64,000 bases of DNA from Hygrocybe punicea (GCA_963556145.1 OY744461.1:8814891-8878890), one strand, 5' to 3'; counted from the stretch's first letter, positions 46,246 to 54,816 are shown. Numbers and translations: made by a program. The notes: a model not told the origin generated them from the letters alone.

Positions 46246-46420
46246 ATCTATGTCCGTGCAGGCAAAGTTTCTGGCAGAAGGAATTTGTTTCGGAAGTGGT
46301 TACGAGAAACAAATCTGTGGTATAGCGAGAAACTCAGTTTTTGGGGGAAAAAACAGGAAGGGGTTTTTTCAAACTCGAAAACAGTGTCCAGTCCTAATCG
46401 AGAAGTCGAATGAGCTGCGA
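46246..46420 (-). repeat. Ngaro split repeat B2
   Basis: 175 bp, matches 46,732-46,906 by eye; forms the 3' end of the element (minus sense), ending CACGGACATAGAT at the border with hAT sequence. Confidence 0.9.
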
Positions 46421-46573
46421 GGGTGGGAGGGACAAGCAGCAGGTCTGAATAAAATGTGAACACAATGTCGAGTTAGTTGAGGAAGCCGTTATGTCTTATA
46501 GCAAGTATATTGATGAAGATATCTGCTGCTAGGGAGTGGCGGGGGGGTAGAATGAGGGAGCTGGAGGGTGGGT

Positions 46574-46731
46574 GAAATGAAAGAGATAATCTGCTCTATT
46601 GAGCAGGGAAGATCTTTTGGAGTGGCAAGTGGGAGTGGCACGAGCTGAGAGGCAGACGCGCCACAACTTGCCAAATTCGTACATAGACTTAATTCTAATT
46701 TACACTCATTCTTTGTGTTTGTTAGAAGACA
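46574..46731 (-). repeat. Ngaro split repeat A2
   Basis: 158 bp, matches A1 at 54,284-54,441 by eye; joined without a gap to B1. Confidence 0.9.
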
Positions 46732-46906
46732 ATCTATGTCCGTGCAGGCAAAGTTTCTGGCAGAAGGAATTTGTTTCGGAAGTGGTTACGAGAAACAAAT
46801 CTGTGGTATAGCGAGAAACTCAGTTTTTGGGGGAAAAAACAGGAAGGGGTTTTTTCAAACTCGAAAACAGTGTCCAGTCCTAATCGAGAAGTCGAATGAG
46901 CTGCGA
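46732..46906 (-). repeat. Ngaro split repeat B1
   Basis: 175 bp copy of B2, lying 80 bp beyond the recombinase stop codon (minus sense). Confidence 0.9.
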
Positions 46907-47761
46907 CTCCCAGATGTTAGGAGCCCAGCGACGCGTTAAGCGAAGTGGACTCCCAATGATTAGGAGATGGGTGAGTTACTCACAGTTTAGCGGGGAGGTG
47001 GCATTGCATAGCGGAGGAAGGGTTCCAGGATTGGCGTTCCCTGCATATATGGGGCCATGACTACTGTGTGTTGGCGTAGGTATGTTAGGAATGCGCCGGA
47101 GGTCCAGCGACCAATGGTTTTTACCACCTCGAAGGGAACGCCTCGTAGTAGGAGTTCAAGTGTGGCTCCAATACGGATCCCATGTCCCTGAAAGGGAGGT
47201 ATTTTCAGTGCTTTGCTGATATCCTTCAGCCGTGATATGAAAGCTGATCGCGTGAGAGGTCGGAGTCCTTGAGGGTGGCGCCATGCGAATAAAGGATCAG
47301 CTGGGGATGGGTTGTTGATGGCGAAGTGGTTATTGATGGCGGCCTCTGGATCCGATGGGCCTGGTTGTGTCGACCAGTATATATCCTCACCTTCTCGTGA
47401 AGTCTTGGTGACTGGGATGTGGAAGACTGATACTTTGAGATTGTTGCGATCTTTCCGCCACGTCATGTCAGAGCGTTTGACATGTAGGTTAGGATTGAAG
47501 GCTTTTAAAGTGGGAACGGTAAGTTCACCAAGCCGAGATACGGAATAAAAGGCGGTCGTAAGGCAAGCATAGAAGGCGGCATCGAAAGGGAGCGTTAGGT
47601 CCAGTTTATCCTTGGCCATTGCTAGGAATTCGGTGGTGACGGGTTCTCTCTTCGCACGAATGGATGTGGGGGGAGTGAGGGAAATGGCGCCATTGAGGGC
47701 CGCTTTTATCTCTGGGTGATTGGCGGACCATGGCTGGCCATGGAGAATGTGCCATGCACGG

Positions 47762-47916
47762 TGGAGTGGTAGCGAGTGCCTAGTCACGTGACGAGGCTCC
47801 CACGGTTCGTTGTAGATAGATCCCTGTCAGTAGTCAGTCCGAATCAAGTCTTCCTCGCCAGCTCTTCAGCGAGACTCTCCAGCTAGCCCTCGGAGCGGTA
47901 CCTCCGTACCACTCCA
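47762..47916 (+). repeat. 5' LTR of the 47.8-50.3 kb element
   Basis: 155 bp; CACGTG at 47,785-47,790; its two outer 10-bp ends are inverted repeats (TGGAGTGGTA / TACCACTCCA). Confidence 0.93.
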
Positions 47917-47919
47917 ACG

Positions 47920-47939
47920 TGGTGATGAGAGCGGATTCG
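47920..47939 (+). promoter_or_regulatory. Primer-binding site (tRNA-type)
   Basis: TGGTGATGAGAGCGGATTCG(AA) is the complement of a T-arm TTCGAATCC, an acceptor strand CTCTCATCA and CCA. It is the best-preserved primer site of the family and implies priming by the 3' end of a particular cellular tRNA. Confidence 0.75.
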
Positions 47940-48131
47940 AACACAGCCTCCATCTTCAGCGATTTTCAGCGACTTTCAGCAACTCCTAGTGATTTTTCAG
48001 CACTCTAGCAATTTTACGAGCCCGAGCACAGAGCACAGAGCACACCCAGCAGTTTCCCGAACACCAAGTAGTTTTCCGAGCACCGAACGATTTTCCAAGC
48101 ACCAAACACTTTCATTTTCTCGACCGCACAA

Positions 48132-49805
48132 ATGACTACTAAAAAGAAACAAAAAGAACGAGCGAAGAAGGAAAAAACCCGATGGAAAAGCAATACAAAA
48201 AAAGAACCAACAATCTCGCCACCAACGGCCCAGCCCACAGCGACGTGGACCCAAATGAACACAACGACGACGCTCACTGCCCCGGTGCCCAGCAACGTCA
48301 CTCCAGCACCTCCCAGCGCTTCCGAGCGCGAGCGTTCGACAGCCCCGTCACCCCACCTTGCTAGTCCCAACCACGTCAAGCCAAAAGCGAGGCACAGGCC
48401 CCGAAACTTACCACCATCACCGTCCCACAACGCCAACCACCTCCAAACCGAGCGCGGACGCGAATCCCCAGCGCCCACGGCTCTTGCCACCCCCAACCCA
48501 AAGCACCCCGGAGCAGAACGCAGCCGCGAGCTCCCACCAAAATACCCCAACCCAAGCATCCAAACGGCCCCATCCACGCGCGAAAACGCGCCCCAGCACA
48601 CCACAGCGCGCCCATCTCCACCAAAAACGTCGACGCTCGCGCCCGAGCACGCCACGTCGTTATTGCCCACCCAAACGGCCCCATCCCTGCTGGAAAACGC
48701 GCCCGAGTGCGTTCCAAGCCCCATCCCAACGCCCACACCAGCGGACCCACCACCCTCGCTGCAAAACGCGTCAGAACGCGCCCCAAACCAAAACTCACCA
48801 CCATCACCGTCCCACAACGCCAACCACCTCCAAACCGAGCACGGACGCGAATGCCCAGCGCCCACGGCTCTCGCCACCCCCAACCCAAAGCACCCTGGAG
48901 CAGAGCGCAGCCGCGTGCTGCCTTCGAAATACCCCAACCCCAGCGCCAAAAGCGGCCGTGAGCGCGAACGCCCGACGTGTAGACCCAACCCCAATGCAAA
49001 GCCAACCCCAGAGCCCTGTCCCGCGCCCGTTCCATCCCAGCCTGCAACCTTGTCCCACCCCGACCCAAAAAGGTCGCACGAGCGCGAGTGTTCAACGCCC
49101 ACTGGCATACTCACTTCCAGCACCGCGAAACCGGCCTCGAAACCCTTCCAACACGAACGTCTAACGCCTACACCGTCTCGACCCACCATCCCCGTCTACC
49201 CTGACCCAAAACCAAACCACCAACGCGGGCGTCCCGCCCCCACACCATACCACGCTTCCGGCAACCACCAGACACGCTACGACGGCCGAGCATGGCCTCT
49301 GCCATCCCAAATCGCGGAGATCCTCGCAGGAGAGAACCGAAACGAGAGGGATGGTGCTCCGAGGCGAAACATCAAAGGGCAAGATGAGAAAAAGCAACAA
49401 CCCGCGAGCACGGAGGCACATACCGGACCTGCGACTGCACACGAGGCAGACCCACCTATGGCCACAAAACAATATGCCGACGCGTCTACGCAAACGGAAC
49501 CCGTGGAAACACCACCATCAGCATACCACGACAATATCCCTGCCCCGAAAACCCAAGCCGTCCTTGCATTCAACATTCCCTGTCAAAACCATACCTGGCG
49601 CGACACCCGCCCCACCCACGCCCCTATTTGGCGACCGAAGAGCATCCCTACCCTCACCTACCCCCGAGCGCAAAATCCATGGTCCACGCTTCGCTACCGT
49701 CACCGCCGTGTCCACCCTCAAAACCTTCCCCCGAGATACCCCGTACATAAAATCCCACCTCGTTGTCAACCATACCCAACACATTTCGACAACTCCCCAT
49801 TTTGA
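48132..49805 (+). CDS. Pro-rich protein of the non-autonomous LTR element
   Basis: 557 residues from ATG 48,132. A very basic N-terminus (MTTKKKQKERAKKEKTRWKS) is followed by Pro/Thr/Ser/Arg-rich disordered sequence. A module of about 50 residues (PPSPSHNANHLQTE ... APTALATPNPKHPGAERSR) occurs twice (near 48,410-48,560 and 48,795-48,950). A late segment has KQYADASTQTEPVET. No zinc knuckle, protease, RT or integrase. The frame stays open over 1.67 kb although the element is non-autonomous, and the related element at 11.1 kb also begins with a Lys-rich ATG ORF. It might act as a nucleic-acid-binding structural protein; this is inference. Alternative: a captured host fragment. Confidence 0.6.
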   Translation: MTTKKKQKERAKKEKTRWKSNTKKEPTISPPTAQPTATWTQMNTTTTLTAPVPSNVTPAPPSASERERSTAPSPHLASPNHVKPKARHRPRNLPPSPSHNANHLQTERGRESPAPTALATPNPKHPGAERSRELPPKYPNPSIQTAPSTRENAPQHTTARPSPPKTSTLAPEHATSLLPTQTAPSLLENAPECVPSPIPTPTPADPPPSLQNASERAPNQNSPPSPSHNANHLQTEHGRECPAPTALATPNPKHPGAERSRVLPSKYPNPSAKSGRERERPTCRPNPNAKPTPEPCPAPVPSQPATLSHPDPKRSHERECSTPTGILTSSTAKPASKPFQHERLTPTPSRPTIPVYPDPKPNHQRGRPAPTPYHASGNHQTRYDGRAWPLPSQIAEILAGENRNERDGAPRRNIKGQDEKKQQPASTEAHTGPATAHEADPPMATKQYADASTQTEPVETPPSAYHDNIPAPKTQAVLAFNIPCQNHTWRDTRPTHAPIWRPKSIPTLTYPRAQNPWSTLRYRHRRVHPQNLPPRYPVHKIPPRCQPYPTHFDNSPF

Positions 49806-50069
49806 GTACAACCCCGCCATCTTCCCACCATCTCTATGCGAAACTCATCAAAACTTCCAGCTTGTGTCCATGACGTTTCTCCTGCCTTTTCCCAACCCTC
49901 TGTTTCCTTTCCATCTTTTTCTGGACAAGTTCCCATTCCCTTTGATCCCAGTCTTGGACCTCCTTTGCTAGACCCCAGTGGAGTAGACTAGTTTCTTTTT
50001 CAGTCTTTTTTCCTCTTTCTTTCCTCTTCCCTTTTTTTTCTTTCTTTCTTTCTTTCTTTCAGGTCTTCG

Positions 50070-50107
50070 ATAGCGACGAGGACGTCGCTATGAGGGAGGG
50101 GGGCAAT
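50070..50107 (+). promoter_or_regulatory. Conserved hairpin and polypurine tract
   Basis: Stem ATAGCGACG (50,070-50,078) / CGTCGCTAT (50,083-50,091), loop AGGA, then GAGGGAGGGGGGCAAT up to the 3' LTR. Stem pairs differ from those at 11,829-11,850 at two places and both changes keep pairing; the loop is unchanged. Confidence 0.78.
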
Positions 50108-50262
50108 TGGAGTGGTAGCGAGTGCCTAGTCACGTGACGAGGCTCCCACGGTTCGTTGTAGATAGATCCCTGTCAGTAGTCAGTCCGAATCAAGTCTTCC
50201 TCGCCAGCTCTTCAGCGAGACTCTCCAGCTAGCCCTCGGAGCGGTACCTCCGTACCACTCCA
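50108..50262 (+). repeat. 3' LTR of the 47.8-50.3 kb element
   Basis: 155 bp, reads as identical to the 5' LTR; CACGTG at 50,131-50,136. Confidence 0.93.
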
Positions 50263-50671
50263 ACGGACAGCGAAGACATAATTAGCCAGCGTCTTTCCGG
50301 AGTAAGCTCCGGCGCAGTTGGCGATGAAGGCGAGGACTAGGACAGGCCCGGCTGGACATCGTTGAGGTTCAGGGATGCTGCGGAGATCACAGAACCGGTG
50401 AAATGCGAGAAGTCCTGCACCGTATCCAGCCCGAGTGCCTTGAGCCCAGGATACACCGATGACCTCTAGGATTCGGTCTAGGTCAGCGTCGGTGATGTGG
50501 AGGGTGTGTCCGTTAGCATCATGTGCCGTACGTGTTTGAGCTGGTACCCATAGCCGCAGACAGTCGCGGGCAAGGCAGTGGGGACGAAGCGGTGAGTCAA
50601 GAGGGGCCAATCCGAGTCGATATGGTTGTGGCCTAGAAGGAACTGGGGCCGGGGGGGGATTGAAGGGTGGA

Positions 50672-53011
50672 TCAACCAGACCATTGGCTTCGGAGGGCTC
50701 GTATATCAGTCTCAAAGTCGGTGGGCTGTTTGTGTGGGGGACCAGGATTCCTGAGAGAATTTGCAATGAGTTTTGCGGTTGCTTTGGGGTATCGGCCCTC
50801 TCGGAGCAGCTTGAGCTCAGTGTCTGAATATGGTAGGGTCGCATCAATGATGAACCGGTCAAGACCGGCGGGTATTTCGACGGGGGGTAAGAGGAGGTGG
50901 TACGGAGGATATATGCCCCGGGAGGGGCCATCGGCTGGGTTGGATTTGCTGGGGATGTAGGTTGCATGGATCGAGATAATGGAGTCACAAGACTCGATGA
51001 AGTTGTGGATGCGTTTAAAGATGTCGTTGATGGCTGCATTCCTGCTGCGGCCATTTGGCCAGCCTTCAACGACTCCCATGTTGTCCCCAAATAATTCAAA
51101 ATGCTGGCCAGTTGTCGCAGACCGGGCGACTGATCGAATGAGGAGTTCGAATCCCAGGGCCTCTGCCCAGCCGATGTCGCGTTTACCATCAAGGGTCTTC
51201 CATCCTGGAATGAGGCGCCAAGCGCGCCAGCGGCCAGCAACGACGATTCCGATGCCAATGCCCGAACTGGCATCTGAGAAGGCGTCGAGGTTTGTGAGGT
51301 GGACAGGGCTTGGGATTGTCCGGCCAAGGAAGGGTTGGGCCAGCTTGGCACGCCACCATTGCAGGTCTCCACGGATCGACTGGTCAGCATGGCGTGGCAT
51401 GAGAGGACGGTCACCGTAGATGCCAAGCATGTTCTCCAGGCCGGTGAGGTAGGCGCGGCCTGGAGGGACCACCAGGGATGCGTGAAGGAGCTTTCCGTAG
51501 ATTTTTTGTACATCGCCGAGGATGTGGGTAGGCGAGCATTCCCATTCATGGATTGACGTGAGGTATTTGGCCTTCTTCTTTGGTGGAAGGGAGACCATGA
51601 GTGTTTCCAGATTCCAATCCAGGCCAATGAATGTCGTGGTTGAAGCGAAGGGCAGGTCCTTGGATTTCTCCCAGGGGATACCCAGCTGGTCGGATAGACG
51701 GTCAATGTCGTCGAAGTTGTAGGTGAAGCGTTGGTCCTCAGAGGAGCGGGGTGAGTGCGATGATAAGTCGAGGCAAGGGGAAGAGCAATCTTCGTCGAAT
51801 TCTTCCAGCGTGCCATCGGGGAAAACTCTGCCACCAAACCAGAGGCGCCCACCATCGTGATGTCGGCCACGGGGGGCAATGTCGGCGTGCCAGTCTCTGC
51901 GGCGCGTGTTGCATTCGTGGAGGCGTTCTCGAAGGATCCGGAAGAAGATGTGGTCGTCGACCCATTTGGAGAGAGGTGCCATCCCATGGCAGCGGAATAG
52001 CTCGGTGCCTGCATCGCTGACGGAGCCATACACTCCGGCTGATGGTGCAACCCCGAAGCAGGTGGCGGTGTCGATGCAGAATTCGTCGGCAGTGAGTCGG
52101 ACGACGGCACCTGGCCATTGGGAGGGGTGCAGGGGGATCGTCCGGTATGCCTCTGCCACGTCTCTCGTGGCTGCCTGAGAGCCGGGGGGAAGGCGTGAGA
52201 TGAGTAAGGAGACGATTGAGAAAGTCCCCCAGGTGCTGGGGAAGCGGTCCGAGTCGATCTGGGAGTTGATAGAGGGACTCGGGAATTTTGGTGAGGTCTT
52301 ATGAGGGAATGAATAGTTTTGTACGTTGCGGAAGTGATTCGGTTGGCCTGGTTTGGGTATGATGCCAAAGGGGGCCGTCTGGAAGGGGCCGATGAGCGTC
52401 TCGAGAGTTGACTGAGAAAAGGGTCCCAGGTATCGGCCTTTGGACAGCTCTTTGGATATGATTTTTTGGAATTTGGAGCTATGTTCAATGATGGAGTCTT
52501 TGTTGGGTGGGGCTTGGGTGCGTGAAATGGTGGGTATCTCAAGATTGAAACCGTATCGCATACTTTGAGGGAGATGATCATAGCGAGGCCAGATGCTATT
52601 TGAACGGAGTAGCGCTTCCCAAGCATCCGGTTTATAGGGAGTGAGGGCTTGATGCCTTCTGCGCTCGAGGACAGCCTTGTGCGCCGTGAGTGGTATGACC
52701 ACATCCGGAGCAGAGGTGACGATTGTCGTGGCGGGTGCTGGTGCAGCCGGCCACGCGTTGGAAGTCGACACAGATGGGGCGGCCATCGCGGAGTACGAGG
52801 GACTTGTTGACGCGCTGTGCGAGCGCGAGGTGGAGTCCATCCCAGGTATGCGTTGTGGCGCATTCCACAATTCTGTGGGGGTTGCGACCCAGGCATACGG
52901 CGCAGGCAGAGTAGCCCCCACTGCCTGCGCCTGCCCGAAAATCCGACTTCTTTTCCGGACATCCTCGGCTGTCGCGAGGCCGGGGTGGAGACCCAGACCT
53001 CCTGCGAGCAT
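50672..53011 (-). CDS. Ngaro reverse transcriptase / RNase H
   Basis: 779 residues open without a stop. RT landmarks: FGIIPKPGQPNHFRNVQNYS (about 216), ATRDVAEAYR (Asp about 284), FGVAPSAGVYGSVSDAG (about 319) and KWVDDHIFF (about 349-356; VDD replaces the YxDD box, as is usual in DIRS-like RTs). RNase H follows: DAFSDASSGIG (about 575), GWAEALGFELL (Glu about 617), LFGDNMGV (Asp about 643) and PSKSNPADGPSRG (about 687-699). The beginning overlaps the end of gag in another frame and the 3' end overlaps the recombinase. The first Met is arbitrary; translation probably depends on frameshifting or re-initiation. Confidence 0.88.
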   Translation of the reverse strand: MLAGGLGLHPGLATAEDVRKRSRIFGQAQAVGATLPAPYAWVATPTELWNAPQRIPGMDSTSRSHSASTSPSYSAMAAPSVSTSNAWPAAPAPATTIVTSAPDVVIPLTAHKAVLERRRHQALTPYKPDAWEALLRSNSIWPRYDHLPQSMRYGFNLEIPTISRTQAPPNKDSIIEHSSKFQKIISKELSKGRYLGPFSQSTLETLIGPFQTAPFGIIPKPGQPNHFRNVQNYSFPHKTSPKFPSPSINSQIDSDRFPSTWGTFSIVSLLISRLPPGSQAATRDVAEAYRTIPLHPSQWPGAVVRLTADEFCIDTATCFGVAPSAGVYGSVSDAGTELFRCHGMAPLSKWVDDHIFFRILRERLHECNTRRRDWHADIAPRGRHHDGGRLWFGGRVFPDGTLEEFDEDCSSPCLDLSSHSPRSSEDQRFTYNFDDIDRLSDQLGIPWEKSKDLPFASTTTFIGLDWNLETLMVSLPPKKKAKYLTSIHEWECSPTHILGDVQKIYGKLLHASLVVPPGRAYLTGLENMLGIYGDRPLMPRHADQSIRGDLQWWRAKLAQPFLGRTIPSPVHLTNLDAFSDASSGIGIGIVVAGRWRAWRLIPGWKTLDGKRDIGWAEALGFELLIRSVARSATTGQHFELFGDNMGVVEGWPNGRSRNAAINDIFKRIHNFIESCDSIISIHATYIPSKSNPADGPSRGIYPPYHLLLPPVEIPAGLDRFIIDATLPYSDTELKLLREGRYPKATAKLIANSLRNPGPPHKQPTDFETDIRALRSQWSG

Positions 53012-54254
53012 CGGTTAACCGCTTGTACTCTCGGCTCCGTCTGGAGGGGGAGGGGTTGGCAGCGGTGCTGTGGGCTGAACTAATGTCCTGGTCAGCCTGA
53101 GCGCGTGGATGTGTAGGGTGCGGGTGCGGAGAGCATGCATGGAGCAAGGGTGTGGCATGCGTGGAGCAAGTGTGTGGCATGCGTGGAGCAAATAAGGGGC
53201 ATGCATATAGCAAAGAGAAGGCATGCATGGAGCAAAGAGGAGGCATGCGCGATGCAAAGGAAGGTGGAGGTTGTCGTTTTAGATGGATAATGGTAGAGGG
53301 AAATCGGGGGGGGGCAACAGTCAGCAAGTGATCTATCATTGGATGGAAGGAGGGGGGACTCACGCGGAAGTCCCTGGTATTGTCTCTATGCTTCCGATCT
53401 TCCCAATAAACCTCCTCTTTCATTTTACGCAAGACGGATTCATCTATTATGGAGATGTTGTAGGCGCCGCGGGGTGAGGGGATGGCAAGGTGCCATAGCC
53501 GTCGTTGTCTAGCCTGGTATAAGAGCAGGGCCTTCTGGTCAAGGGGGTCGTGGGAGGACCGCATCTCATGGATCTGAAGCTTGCCCCAGAAGGAGGCAAG
53601 CATGGCCACGCGATCGGCTGGCCAGTCGGCCTCCTCCATGGCGAGGATCATCCGGGGGACGGCTTGACAGAAATCTTCCCATTTGATGTCCCTGTCGTCG
53701 AGGGCCTTGTTGGAGTCTCTGGCAGCGGCAGCGGGTACCCAGGATGTCGAGCCATCGGGTTTCCGGGCCATCACCATGGCATCGTCGTCGACTGTGGCGT
53801 GTGCTTGCATGGCCTCGTCTAGGCCCTCATTAGTGTAGTACCAGAGTTCGACGTATTGCCCTTTGTCCATCTTTTTAGTGGCGTAGTTGGACGCGAAGAC
53901 GGGGGTGATGGAGGGCATCGGCCGATTTGGGATGGGGATGTACTTGGTCTTGTTCTTCTTCATCTCTTCCTTTCGCACGTCCTCTCGTTCTTAAGCGGCT
54001 AGGAGAGCGTGTTGTTCCGCGGCTGCTTGGGCCTGTAAAAACTGTTCTGCTTGCTCCGCCGCGTCGTTGTGTAGCTGATCTTGCCATAATTGCTTTTCTA
54101 GGTCGTTACCTGCAGTCCAGACGTTGGTGAGCAGTTGTACCGCTTGGGCCTCTGTCGTGGCGGCATTGACAAAGGGTGCTCGGGTTGGGGCATAAAAGAG
54201 AGATGCATAGTCCGGGCACTGGAGTTGGGCAGGGTCGAAGAGAAGTCGAGGCAT
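52632..54254 (-). pseudogene. Ngaro gag-like protein, one nonsense codon
   Basis: It starts MPRLLFDPAQLQCPDYASLF at 54,254 and runs to LAA, where a TAA stops it at 53,993-53,995. The same frame continues without shift (MKKNKTKYIPIPNRPMP) through DIKWEDFCQAVPRMILAMEE and KALLLYQARQRRLWH. From about 53,363 to 53,095 an apparent intron (starts GTGAGT) contains tandem GCATGGAGCAA-type units. The C-terminus (REYKRLTDARRRSG ... CVDFQRVAGCTSTRHDNRHLCSGCGHTTHGAQGC) is a cysteine/histidine-rich motif likely to bind zinc and nucleic acid. Function: probable structural protein of the element. Confidence 0.7.
53125..53270. repeat. Tandem repeat within the gag intron, about 28-bp units
   Basis: Five units of GGCATGCATGGAGCAA plus about 12 variable bases. 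It lies inside the probable intron of the gag-like gene, where it would not disturb coding. Confidence 0.7.
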
Positions 54255-54283
54255 CAGAGAAGTTGGTGTGTGACTTTCGGAGA

Positions 54284-54441
54284 GAAATGAAAGAGATAAT
54301 CTGCTCTATTGAGCAGGGAAGATCTTTTGGAGTGGCAAGTGGGAGTGGCACGAGCTGAGAGGCAGACGCGCCACAACTTGCCAAATTCGTACATAGACTT
54401 AATTCTAATTTACACTCATTCTTTGTGTTTGTTAGAAGACA
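54284..54441 (-). repeat. Ngaro split repeat A1
   Basis: 158 bp, matches A2; begins TGTCTTCTAAC in minus sense at the border with hAT sequence. Confidence 0.9.
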
Positions 54442-54659
54442 AGAGATGGTCAGCGGCGACTCGGCACAGGCTCTAATTTATGGAGATATTCAGCCTCCCA
54501 AAGCTTCCAGAAATGGCTACGGTTTGGGTTCAGACTGGGTTTGAAATGGTCTGGCGCTGAGCCAAAGTGGCCAAACCGGAAACCAAGTGGTTCGGTACTG
54601 GAAATTTCCAAACAGTTGGTCTCAGACCAAACTTCCCCAACACTAATATGGTACCACGT

Positions 54660-54816
54660 TGGAGAGGGTCGGAGGCTGCTGAGGGACTCTCCGACGGAGT
54701 CTAGCTGGAAAGCCCGGAAAGACTAGGATAGGAACTGTCTACTACATCAGATCAGCTACTGACTACAACAAACCGTGGGAACTCTATCACGTGACTGTCC
54801 AGGCACAACTACTACA
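54660..54816 (-). repeat. Solo LTR of the non-autonomous LTR family (157 bp)
   Basis: In minus sense it begins TGTAGTAGTTGTGCC and ends CCCTCTCCA, with a CACGTG at 54,788-54,793. The 4-bp duplication ACGT flanks it (54,656-54,659 and 54,817-54,820). No internal sequence remains, as after LTR-LTR recombination. It sits in the mariner gene after the codons for SERT. Confidence 0.9.

Larger units (their letters stand above)
47762..50262 (+). mobile_element. Complete non-autonomous LTR retrotransposon (2501 bp)
   Basis: It has 155-bp LTRs that read as identical (47,762-47,916 and 50,108-50,262), starting TGGAGTGG and ending CCACTCCA, a primer site at 47,920, one long ORF, a hairpin, a polypurine tract and a 4-bp duplication ACGG (47,758-47,761 and 50,263-50,266). 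It is the same family as 11,655-14,045 by LTR, primer site and hairpin, but a different subfamily. It lacks Pol and so needs enzymes from another element. Identical LTRs suggest very recent insertion. Confidence 0.93.
46987..50700 (-). pseudogene. Ngaro tyrosine recombinase, split by an LTR element
   Basis: The N-terminal core-binding part lies at about 50,700-50,267 (RILEVIGVSWAQGTRAGYGA, FIANCAGAYSGKTLANYVFAVR) and overlaps the end of the RT frame. It is interrupted by 47,762-50,262 and resumes at 47,757 (AWHILHGQPWSANHPEIKAA). The catalytic part has SVSRLGELTVP (Arg), GHGIRIGATLEL (H-x-x-R) and SGAFLTYLRQH (Tyr), the full R-H-R-Y set, ending RYAMPPPR. The target duplication ACGG flanks the insert, and the frame is open across the join when it is removed. 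It would integrate a circular DNA intermediate; the insertion disables it. Confidence 0.85.
46246..54441 (-). mobile_element. Ngaro/DIRS-type tyrosine-recombinase retrotransposon
   Basis: In minus sense: A1 (54,441-54,284), gag, RT-RNase H, tyrosine recombinase, then B1 (46,906-46,732), A2 (46,731-46,574), a 153-bp spacer and B2 (46,420-46,246). A1 equals A2 (158 bp) and B1 equals B2 (175 bp), the split-direct-repeat plan of Ngaro/PAT elements. B1 abuts A2 with no gap, as in a circular-junction template. No target duplication is present; hAT sequence resumes directly on both sides, as expected for recombinase-mediated insertion. Without the 2.5-kb LTR element inside it, the length is about 5.7 kb. 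Confidence 0.88.
43062..54645 (-). mobile_element. Autonomous-type hAT transposon, itself invaded
   Basis: The left end is TAGTGTTGGGGAAGTTCAG; the right end is the complement of TAGTGTTGGGGAAGTTTGG at 54,645. Flanking octamers ATACAGTA (43,054-43,061) and ATATGGTA (54,646-54,653) match at 6 of 8 sites, a decayed target duplication. The hAT itself is about 3.4 kb; the rest is the Ngaro element (46,246-54,441) inserted a few bases upstream of the transposase ATG. Its termini match those of the non-autonomous copies at 7.2 and 17.2 kb. Confidence 0.8.

Noticed and set aside
46246..46906. The direct repeats as a pair of LTRs
   Set aside because: The order A1 ... B1-A2-spacer-B2 with matching repeats at the far end, a tyrosine recombinase and no target duplication fits an Ngaro/DIRS element, not an LTR element.
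48014..49189. A 391-codon minus-strand frame, Gly/Trp/Arg-rich
   Set aside because: Antisense shadow of the Pro-rich ORF at 48,132-49,805; it runs through the LTR border and has no initiation context.
50212..52962. A 916-codon open frame on the minus strand overlapping the Ngaro RT
   Set aside because: Except for its last part (about 50,700-50,267, true recombinase N-terminus) it is a shadow of the RT frame: Ser/Arg/Pro-rich without motifs, while the neighbouring frame has a complete RT-RNase H.
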